Source: Ricinus communis
Taxonomy: Eukaryota; Streptophyta; Magnoliopsida; Malpighiales; Euphorbiaceae
NCBI RefSeq assembly: GCF_019578655.1
Contig: NC_063256.1
Span: 23,722,005-23,786,004, forward strand
Direction of reading: 5' to 3'
DNA length: 64,000 bases
Shown: piece after piece, positions 55,263 to 64,000 of the stretch
Layout of the letters: every line of letters begins with the position of its first letter
Numbering within the stretch: position 1 is the first letter of the stretch
Program-made: the position numbers and the translations under genes
Notes under the pieces: generated by a model
Seen by the model: only the letters and a program-made list of their open reading frames with translations
The model's database searches: none
Told to the model about the DNA's origin: nothing

Positions 55263-57626
55263 GTCAAGGTCGTTGTAGCAGCAATCATAGGCATCGATCC
55301 AAAGCTTGGACGAATGCAAACAAGGAAATTTAGTTTATCGAGTATTGATATCATTCACCGAATGATCACCGATGAATCTTTTGGAGGAAAGAGGAAACTG
55401 CGAGAATCGAGGCACTCCTAAATATTTTAATTTAGTATGTGCACCATTGGGATTTCCATCATTCCTTGTTCGTCTAGGGACAAGTACTACTGATGGCACA
55501 AGTATTGGTATAAGGAATCATGGAAACACAATTGACGAGCCTAACCGCTGGCATTGGGGCTTAGCATGATGATCAAGCAGGATGAGACGAAAATCCATGC
55601 GCATATGGGAGAAATGGTATTGGTTTCGATTAATCCAAGCATAATGCAAACAGAAATGTGTGTGTTTTCATGTTTGGGACGCGTATAATGGAGTAATTTG
55701 GTAGGAGTATTATTAGGTAGCCGCACGTGAATTTCTCCTTATTTCTTCATTATGCTAGCTCATAAAATTTGGGACTGCGAGAGTTATTAAGTAGTCAACT
55801 CCTCTCTAGTTCTTAATTTAACTTCAGTTTATTCATCTTTCTTTATTTATTTTTTTCACATTTAGGTTCTAGTTTCTTCTTTATAAAATTTGGGCTTTCG
55901 CATTATTAAAACTGCATGCAACTGAATACTTGAGGCTACTAAGCATATTATTTTAGTTTTCTACCTTATAGGAAATCAAGTTATGAGTTCTTTCAAGAAC
56001 CTTACAGACTTATCAACACTCGTGCTAGCGAACATAGACTTATCGCTTATGTACTTCCTTTCTTTTGTGTTCTTTGTCTACCCTTTTATTTATAGTAGTT
56101 CTATTTGATTCTTATGAGTAGTCGTATAGAAGAGAACAAAGAACTTTTGATTTCTTTCCTTATCGAGTCCGTAATCCTACCTATGTTCTCATCTTATTCG
56201 TTTCTTTTGTTCCTCTTTGTCTAGTATGATGCTTTAGTTTTATTTAGGGAGCATAAACATAACTCCTGAGTGGAAGCACGTGGAAGCGACAATCTTAGGC
56301 ACCAATCCAATGCATGGACGAATGCGAAGAAAGAATATTAGTTGATTGAGTATTGATGTTATTCTCTGTATGATTCCAAATGAATCTTTTGGAAGAACGA
56401 GGGAATGACGAGAATCGAGGTACACCCAAATATTCTAATTTAGGATTTGCTCCATTGGGATCTCCTAATGGAGGAATGAGGGAATGATAAGTTGGACTGT
56501 TGGCTTAGCTTGATGATGAAGCAGCACGAGATGTAAATTCATGCTCGTAAGGGAGAAATCATGTTATATTTTATTAATTCAAGCATAATAAAAGCGACAA
56601 TGCGAGCGTTTTGATGTTTGGGATGCATACTGTGAAGTATTTTAGGTCAGAGTGTTATTATGTAGGCCCGCATGAATTTTCCCATATTTTTTTAAGTTGG
56701 CTCTTAAAATTTTAGACTACGAGAGTTGTTGACCAGTCAACTCCTCTCTAGTTCTTGATATGACTTTATTTTATTCATCATTTTGTATTTATTTATTCAC
56801 ATTTAGCTTCTAGTTTCTTCTTCTTATGGAATGAGGGCTTCGCACTATAAAAACTGCAAGCAACTAAATATTTGAGGCTAGTGAGCATATTATTTTAGTT
56901 TTCTACGTTAAGGGAAATCAAGTTATGGATTCTTTCAAGAACTTTGCAGACTTATCAAGGCTCGCGCTAGCGAATCACGTGCTTCCTTTCTTTTGCATTC
57001 TCTATCTACCCTAGTGTTTATAACAATTCTATTTGACCCTTCCACTTAGTCGTTTGGAAGAGAACAAAGAACTTACGATTTCTATCCTTATCAGATATGA
57101 AATTCTACCTACATTCTCTATTTATTCGTTTCTTTGTGCCCATTCATCTAGTGCGATGTTTCAGTTTTATTTAGGGAACATAAACACGACTGCTGAGTCA
57201 AAGTGCGTGGAATGGCAATCATAGGCATCGATCCAATGCTTGGATGAATGCAAAGAAGGAGAGTTAGTTGATCAAGTATTGATATCATTCACCGAATGAT
57301 CCTCGATGAATATTTTAGAGGAAAGAGTGAACTACGAGAATTGAGGCACTCCTAAATATCTTGATTCAGGATGTGCACCATTAGAATCTTCATCATTCCT
57401 TATTCCTCTAGGCACAAGTACTACTGATGGCACAAGGATTGGCATAAGGAATCATAGAAACACAATTGACAAGCTTGACCGGTGGCATTGGGGCTTAGCT
57501 TGATGAACAAGCAAGACGAGATGAAATCCATGCGCGTAAGGGATAAATCATATTGTTTTCGATTAATCCAAACATAATATAAGCAGGAATGGGAGCGTTT
57601 TCATATTTGGGATGCATATGATAAAG
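55263..57626 (+). repeat. K-repeat block, forward, the cleanest tandem run
   Basis: More than two consecutive units, with equivalent points at about 55372, 56382 and 57305 (spacing about 1010 and 925 bp). The palindrome is at 56728-56741. One unit has a small skip near 56465. It ends at CATATGATAAAGTAA, where a truncated RT begins. Confidence 0.9.
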
Positions 57627-58745
57627 TAAGCCTAAATGGCATTACAAGCCACTCATAAAGACCATACTTAGTCTTAAATGTTGTTTTTCACTCATCCCCA
57701 ACTTTCATGCGAATTTTATAATATCCTAAACATAAATTAATCTTAGTAAAGTAACATGCACCATGCAACTCATCAAGCATATCATCTAACCTAGGGATAG
57801 GATGACAATACTTTACTATTATTTTATTAATTGCACGGTAGTCTACACACATTCTCCAAGTTGCATTCTTCTTTGGAACCAAAATAATCAGAGTAGCACC
57901 AGGACTTAAGCTGTCTCGCACATACCCTTTAGACATTGATTCATCCACTTGCCTTTGAAGCTCCTTTGTCTCCTCTAGGTTACTTCTATAGGCTAGTCTA
58001 TTTGGTACGATAGCCCCTGGAGTGAAGTGTATTTGATGCTCAATCCCTCTTTGAGGTGGTAAACCACTTGGTGTCTCCTCGGGAAAGACATCAGCAAATT
58101 CCTGCAAAAGGTTAACAGATGCACTCTACAGGGAAAGACCAAGTTCAGTAGTGTTCAAGTAAAGATCTTCATAAGTAACTATAAACAACAACTTACTTGA
58201 GTGAAATGCATGTCTTACCTCACTTTCCCTAGCCAAAAAGCTCCCTTTTTTCTTCTTTTTCTCTCTAGGCGAACCTCACTCTCTTTTGTATCTTTAACAC
58301 TCCTTGATTTTTCTCCCTCAATTTTGCTACATTAGTCATTATACACTTCTTTTGGAGAAAGAGGTGTAAGTGTTCTCCCATCTTTTACAAAAGAGTACCT
58401 ATTGAGGAACCCATCATGGACAACCCTTCTATCAAATTGCTATAGCCTACCAAGCAAGATATGGCCAGCATGCATTGGCATTACATCATATAGCACTTCA
58501 TTTGCATACCTCCCAATATTGAAAGTCATAGTAACTTGCTTATTCACTTTTATCTCACCATAGTTGTTTAACTATAATAACTTATAAGGTTCTGGATGTC
58601 GAATGAGATGTAATCCCAATTTCTCTACCATCAAAGTGCTAGCAATGTTTGTACAACTATCACTATCAATAATGACCTTGCATGTCTTACCTTGCACATG
58701 GCATCTAGTGTGGAATATTTTATCCCTTTGCTGCTCCATATTATT
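57627..58745 (-). pseudogene. Protease and N-terminal RT fragment
   Basis: On the minus strand the protease reads VIIDSDSCTNIAS, so the catalytic D-S-G has become D-S-D (near 58655). GHILLGRL, RRVVHDGF and a Lys-rich linker follow. The RT start is clearest at 58107-57688 ([58 protein letters not shown]). A TGA replaces the Trp after GDE, and the fragment ends at EWLVMPF. The YxDD catalytic motif is beyond the break. It closely resembles the complete CRM-like pol at 50400-51550. Confidence 0.8.
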
Positions 58746-59313
58746 CTTATGTGAATCTAGAACTCACAAGCAAAGATTTAAGAAAAATTGTTCAAGAGTC
58801 AAGAAAGTATTTTTAGTCAAGAATCTTGAAGTCCAAACCAAACAGCAATAAGAAGAAGAGTTTAGTGTTCAAGAATGTTAGAAAACTAAAAAATATTCAA
58901 AGAACATGAAAAAGGAACAATGTAAGATGTAAAAATTTAAGGAAATTCGTTCAAGATTGACAGTTACCTCTTTGATCAACAAGAATGCCAAATCTGCCCA
59001 ATCTTGAAGAGAAAACAAAAACAAAAATTTGCATAGGAAAAGCACGAAAACAATGAAGGAGAATCACCCTAAAAATGTGTGTATAAGTATAAAAAACAAT
59101 AGGAAAGAGTATTAGGTAGTTCTCTATAAGCCAACCACCTATTCCCTTATAAATAGGGATTCCTTTCAAGATATAGTGTATCTAGCTTAAGAATCCTTTA
59201 AGGATTAGGAAACCTATAAATTCCAACAATTTTATGACTCATAACAATCTAATATCATCATGAAACACAGAATTAGCAATAGAGTTTCATTAAAACACTA
59301 ATTGAATTCAAGA
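58746..59313 (-). other. Leader region of the minus-strand CRM-like element
   Basis: AT-rich with no gag. It joins protease directly, so gag has been deleted. It reads on to the right at 60176-60408 after the nested solo LTR. Confidence 0.5.
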
Positions 59314-60175
59314 TGATGTGAACCTTGGCAACTTATGACAAGACCCAACACGCGAAACTGGAATAAGATTCACAAGAAAGCTAAATCTGAACTTTGATAA
59401 TCTTGATCCAAAGATAACTTGTATCTTCAACCTTGGTATAAGAAATATTATTGATGCCACACTCAAGAAAGGTAGAAGGTGAGTGATAGTCGATGTTGAA
59501 TGCCACAAGAACAAGTTCTTGATAAGTTTGAAGTTCTTTCGAAGAACCAAGCAAGAATAATTCTCACAGATATGTTTAACTCAAAATATTCATTAACCTT
59601 GAATAATGTGGCTACACTTAGTTTATATAGAAAAAATAATAAACATAATTCCTAAATAGCATAAAGGAAATAAACTAATTAGGAATTAACTAAATTAGAT
59701 GCTAAATAAAAGTTTCTTATATGACAAAATAAGCACACTAGTTGAATAGGCAATCTTTACTAAAGAATACTTGACTAATCAACTAAAGATATTTTCCTAA
59801 ATAAGGAGATATGCGTCTGCCCATTTAGCTTCCTCTTTAGAAAAGTGGCACCTATTAGGTTTAGCACACACATAAGAGTCGTCTAGCTTGGTTTTCTCTT
59901 TAAGCTTCTTTTCCTTTGTTTCGTCATGAAGGAAATTTGTCCCCCCCTTTTCCTTGTGATTATTTTGGCCTAAACTAGCTTTTCTCAAGGCTCAACATGT
60001 TGAATTAGATTATTGAATAAGCCCATTTAAGGCCTCCTTCATTCTCTTAAGCCTAGCTCTTATAATTGGACCTCTTTTGATGAATAATGGATCCTTTGAA
60101 CTTGTAATTGGACTTGGAGTAGAATTCGACCCTTGACTTGGATCATGATTTGGCTTTAGCTCTTGATTCGCATTA
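59314..60175 (-). mobile_element. Solo LTR of a CRM-like element, target duplication CAAGA
   Basis: An 862-bp LTR starting TGATGTGAACC and ending CGCATTA (a change from CA), flanked by CAAGA at 59309-59313 and 60176-60180. It is the same family as 3689-4630. It is nested in the leader of the minus-strand CRM-like element. Confidence 0.85.
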
Positions 60176-60201
60176 CAAGATAAAGTCAATAACCTTATCA
60201 A
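60010..60201 (-). pseudogene. LTR-encoded polyprotein tail in the solo LTR
   Basis: The minus-strand frame reads DPLFIKRGPIIRARLKRM followed by KEALNGLIQ. This is the clearest tail motif outside the complete element. The first eight or so codons lie outside the LTR and are chance sequence. Confidence 0.6.
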
Positions 60202-60251
60202 AAATCAAGATTCTTCAAGAACCATACTTAGAGATCAGATTCTTTCAAGAT

Positions 60252-60303
60252 TTGATTTCTTTTTCTTTCTTTTTGTCTTTCTTTTTCTTTCTTTTCTTTT
60301 TTA
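60252..60303 (+). repeat. Pyrimidine-rich simple repeat
   Basis: A run of TTTCTTTTTCTTTC-type sequence, almost free of purines, in the leader of the minus-strand element. Confidence 0.8.
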
Positions 60304-60408
60304 ACAATCAAGATTGTTATCAAAAAATAAATCAAATCACTTGGAAACTTAAAGAACACAATGAAATAACATTAAAGAAGGATAAGTAACCTTATTCAAG
60401 AGCCAAAA

Positions 60409-60420
60409 GCTCTGATATCA
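60409..60420 (-). other. Primer-binding site, initiator tRNA-Met, one change
   Basis: Minus-strand TGATATCAGAGC; the usual sequence is TGGTATCAGAGC. It is two bases from the LTR, as in the other CRM-like copies. Confidence 0.75.
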
Positions 60421-60422
60421 AA

Positions 60423-60927
60423 TGTTAAAGAACCTCTGAGAATAGAACCCACGAACTCTAATCCTTATGATCCTGTGAATCACTAACTTGAAAACTCAAA
60501 GAAAAAATTGAAATCAAACCCTAGGATCATCTAATCAGATTGTAAGATGATCAAGAATTAGAACCTAAGAAAAACTAAGTCCCTTAAACCCCAATCCCAA
60601 GACGCCATAGTGATAGATCAACTTCTTGATAAGTAACTTTTGCATTCAAACAAAAACATAAGATACAAGCCCATTCCTTATAGATTTCATTTGGGCCGAA
60701 TTCTATTGGACTTCCATTGTTAGCCCACTATTACATATAGCCATTTAGGACTCTTGAAGCTTCTTGGCCCTTGATTTTGTTATTGGAGCTTATGGCACAC
60801 TTAACGGATCCTCCATTGATTCTTTCTTGTTGCCCTCGTCATCAAGCCCATCCAAATCAACATCTTTAAGCCTTGGCGATCTATATTAGGTTGAATAATT
60901 GTGATGAGATTAGAGTTGCTAAGCAAG
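60423..60927 (-). repeat. 5' LTR of the minus-strand CRM-like element
   Basis: The inner end CTTTAACA (minus strand) is fixed by the primer site. The outer end is approximate because the next Athila LTR starts at 60928. Near 60790-60740 (minus) it encodes APITKSRAKKLQES, another form of the LTR-borne tail, with a stop just before it. Confidence 0.6.
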
Positions 60928-61764
60928 TGATGCTGGCTAAACATGACTAGCAATCTACAGGCAAGTGCAACTATAGAATGTAATCTAGCTATGGCAAGTA
61001 TGAATGTCGTATCCTACGGGAACTGAGAAGCTACTGCTACTACACTATTCCTGTTATCTAACCGATCAAAAGGTGGTGAAAATCATTAACTAAAAATGAT
61101 TGAGAATGCAAATGAAAACTAAATTTTAATAAAGAGAATGAAAGTTTGGAAAAGACAATGAGATGAGTTAACCCAATTGGGGATCCTTTTAGCTTGCCGG
61201 CTTAAAAACAATAAATTATGAATTGATTGATTAAGAATTGTGATTTGTGGATAATTCCTTAAATGAATTGGCCTCTCTCTCGAGTTAACCAATTCCTAAT
61301 ACTAAAGATCTAAAGTTGGAATCTTTTCCTAACAATTGGTTTTAGAATAGCATTAATCTCTAAATTACCTCTAATAAGAGTATCTAGTTCTAATTCCAGT
61401 AAGTTATTACACTTATCTCTAAGATGCAAATCACTTAATCACACAAGTAGTTGTCCAAACTCAATTGAATTTCTCAATTACAAATGAGTTCTTAAATTGA
61501 TTCAATAATGAAGAAGAAACAATAGATTGTATTATATTTGAATGAAAACTACAATCTTAAATCAACAATCCGATCACTTAAGCACAAAACAAGCCTACTA
61601 TGGCTAAAGATCAACCCTAAATGGGTTTAATAAGATTAGTTACACATGTTCATGACTAAACTAATACAAGAATCAAATACAAAGTAAATAACAATCAAAA
61701 AGAACATGAACACCCTTTTCTTAAATGATGGAAATGCTATCCCCTCTTGAATAACAATCAAAAA
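60928..61764 (-). repeat. Athila-type LTR fragment
   Basis: It starts TGATGCTGGCTAAAC and matches 30487-31300, but stops at about 61764, where K-repeat resumes. The stretch AACAATCAAAAAGAACATGA occurs both in the LTR (about 61688) and at the junction (about 61752), suggesting a repeat-mediated deletion. Confidence 0.75.
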
Positions 61765-63476
61765 GAACATGAGGGCTTTCGCAATATAAAAACTGCACGC
61801 AACCAAATACTTGAGGCTAGTGAGCATATTATTTCAGTTTTCTATCTTTTGGGAAATCAAGTTATGGGTTCTTTCAAGAACCCTATAGACTTATCAACAC
61901 TCGTGCTAATGAACATAGACTCATCGCTCACGTACTTTCTTTCTTTTGTGTTCTTTGTCTACCCTTGTGTTTGTAATAGTTCTATTTGATTCTTATGCTT
62001 AATCGTATGGAAGAGAACAAAGAATTTTTTATTTCTTTCCTTATCGAATCTAAAATCCTACCTATGTTCTCATTTTATTCGTTACTTTTGTTTCTCTTTG
62101 TCTAGTATGATGCTTTAGTCTTATTTAGGGAGCATAAACATGAATATTGAGTGAAAACATGTGGAAGCAGAAATCTTAGGCACCAATCCAATGCATGGAT
62201 GAATGCGAAGAAAGAATATTAATTGATTGATTATTGATGTCATTGTCTGTATGATCTCGAATGAATCTGTTAGAGGAATGAGGGAATGATGAGAATCGAG
62301 GTACACCCAAATATTCTGATCCAGGATTTGCTCCATTGAGATTTCCATCATTCCTTATTCCTCTAGGCACAAGTACTACTGATGGCATGAGGATTGGCAT
62401 AAGAAATCATGGAAACACAATTGACAAGCTTGACTGGTGGCTTAGCTTAATGATGAAGCAGGACGAGATGTAAATTCACGCTCGGAAGGAAGAAATCATA
62501 TTGTTTTTTATTAATCCAACAAAATCGAAGCAAGAATGCGAGCGTCTCGATGTTTGGGATGCATATAGTCGAAGTGTTATTATGTAGGCCCACGTGAATT
62601 TTCCCTTATTTTTGTTAAGGTGGCTCTTAAAATTTAGGACACGAGAGTTGTTGACCAGTCAACTCCTCTCCAGTTCTTAATTTGACTAGTTTCTTCTTCT
62701 TATGGAATGAGGCTTTCGTACTATAAAAACCACACGCAAATAAATACTTGAGACTAGTGAGCATATTATTTCAGTTTTCTACCTTATACGAAATCAAGTT
62801 ATGGGTTCTTTCAAGAACCTTATGGACTTATCAACACTCATGGTAGCGAACATAGACTCATCGCTCACGTACTTCCTTTTTTTTTTTGTTTACCTTTGTG
62901 TTTATAACAGTTCTCTTTGATCCTTACGCTTAGCCGCATAGAAGAGAACTAAGAACTTTTGATTTCTTTCCTTATCCGATATGAAATCCAATATATGTAA
63001 TCATTTTGTTTTTCTCTTTTGTGCCTTTCTTTTTAATCTTTGTATAGTATGATGATCTGGTTTTATTTGGGGAGCATAAACATGAGTGTTAAGTGAAAGC
63101 GCGTGGAAGTAGGAATTATAGGCACCGATCCAATGCTTGGACAAAAGCGAATAATGAAAATTAGTTGATCAAGTATTGATATCATTCTTCGAATGATATC
63201 AAACGAATATTTTGGAGGAAAGAAGGGAAGAGGAGAATCTAGGCATGACCAAATTTTTCGATTCAGGATTTACACCATTGGGGTCTCCATCATTCCTTGT
63301 TCCTCTAGGCATGATAACTCCTTCTGATACAAGGATTGACGTAAGGAATCATGGGAATGCATTTGACAAGTTGACCGGTGGCATTGGGGCTCATCTTGAT
63401 CATCAAGCAAGATGAGATGTAAATCTGCGCACGTAAGGGAGAAATCATGTTGCTTTCGATTAATCCAAGCTTGAAT
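61765..63476 (+). repeat. K-repeat block, forward
   Basis: About one and a half units, with equivalent points at about 62262 and 63203 (941 bp). The palindrome is at 62650-62663. Confidence 0.85.
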
Positions 63477-63583
63477 GTCACACCTCGTCTCACGTAGCCC
63501 GAGATGGACATTTAAAACCAAATACTTGCTAAAATATTTTTAGTTTAGTTGAATTATAACATACTTAAATACATATACGTAAT
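63477..63583 (-). repeat. Terminal fragment of a Tekay-type LTR
   Basis: It starts TGTCACACCTCG and matches the reverse complement of the last 100 bp of the LTR ending at 35118. It is cut off at about 63583. It sits inside a K-repeat unit that reads on at both sides. Confidence 0.7.
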
Positions 63584-64000
63584 ATTGTATTTTGATGTTT
63601 AGGAGGCATATAATGAAGTACATTAGGCCAGAGTGTTATTAGGTACGCCCACGTGAATTTCCCTAAGTTTTCACTAAGGAACCATGGGAGCCCAATTAAT
63701 AAGCTTGATCGGTGGCATTGGATCGTGATTTGGTGATCAAGCAGCCCGAGACACAAATCCACCCGTGTAAGGGAGAAATCATGTTACTTTCAATTAATCG
63801 AAGCGGGGTTGTATGAGTTTTGATGTTTGGGATGCATATAATAAAGTATTTTTTACCGAAGTGTTATTAGGTAGGCCCATGAGAATTTCCCTCATTTCGT
63901 TAAGCTACCTTATAAAATTTGGGACTACGAGGGTTCTCTAGTCCTTGATTTGGCTCTAGACTTATTGTTCACATCCTTCCTTTCTTTTATGTTCTTTGTG
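63584..64000 (+). repeat. K-repeat block, forward, to the window edge
   Basis: It contains two copies of the GGCATATAATGA segment about 225 bp apart, as in the sub-repeat array at 13635-14545. It then skips to the CACATCCTTCCTTTC segment at the end. Confidence 0.8.

Larger units (their letters stand above)
57627..60927 (-). mobile_element. CRM-like element, minus strand, truncated in RT
   Basis: Right to left it has a 5' LTR (60927-60423), a primer-binding site, a leader interrupted by a solo LTR (60175-59314), more leader (59313-58746), then protease and the first part of RT up to 57627. Gag is missing between leader and protease. RT stops at the VMPF motif, where K-repeat resumes. Confidence 0.7.

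Noticed and set aside
1..64000. Host genes, tRNA, rRNA, CRISPR arrays, bacterial-type operons
   Set aside because: None seen. Codon-level homology was found only to gypsy gag, pol and env-like frames, and repeat spacing does not fit CRISPR.

Overview
The window is AT-rich nuclear DNA from a flowering plant, almost certainly a dicot. Every recognisable coding sequence belongs to a plant Ty3/gypsy retrotransposon, and I found no host gene, tRNA or rRNA. The species cannot be fixed from the sequence. Satellite-like repeats, nested gypsy elements and many solo LTRs suggest pericentromeric or centromeric heterochromatin.

The background is a long-period repeat of about 1 kb, here called the K-repeat. 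It makes up about 18 kb of the window in some 17 blocks. Its orientation is: forward 1046-3414, reverse 3415-5514, forward 5515-5712, forward 12062-18885, reverse 19174-27789, forward 27790-28111, reverse 30385-35768, forward from 36008 to the end. Full units are about 0.93-1.0 kb. A shorter class of about 0.68 kb lacks one internal segment. Most units keep two short palindromes, GTTGACCAGTCAAC and ATCATTC-N3-GAATGAT.

The interruptions are LTR retroelements of at least four kinds. (1) A complete CRM-like chromovirus lies at 47645-54581, with near-identical LTRs, target duplication TAGCC and a broken gag-pol. Related LTRs lie at 307-962, 3689-4630, 17885-18277, 18886-19173, 35769-36007, 59314-60175 and 60423-60927. 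Several of them encode a polyprotein tail with a GPITRSK-like motif inside the LTR. (2) Athila-lineage elements include a minus fragment at 5713-9180, a 3' end at 14750-16725, an element with gag-pol deleted at 20292-26126 (target duplication TCTTT), a gag-protease fragment at 28112-30155, a solo LTR at 30487-31981, a recombinant plus-strand pair at 37698-55262 and an LTR piece at 60928-61764. (3) A Tekay/Del-type 3' end with a chromodomain lies at 32395-35118. (4) Other long solo LTRs or LTR fragments lie at 9728-12037, 36378-37152, 39824-40707, 44656-46133 and 63477-63583.

Nothing here looks like a working gene set. All gag, pol and env-like frames carry stops, frameshifts or deletions. The most interesting material is the K-repeat with its conserved palindromes and inversions, its association with a CRM-like element, and the LTRs that encode a protein tail. 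All alignments and copy comparisons were made by eye, so boundaries of degenerate pieces may be off by tens of bases.
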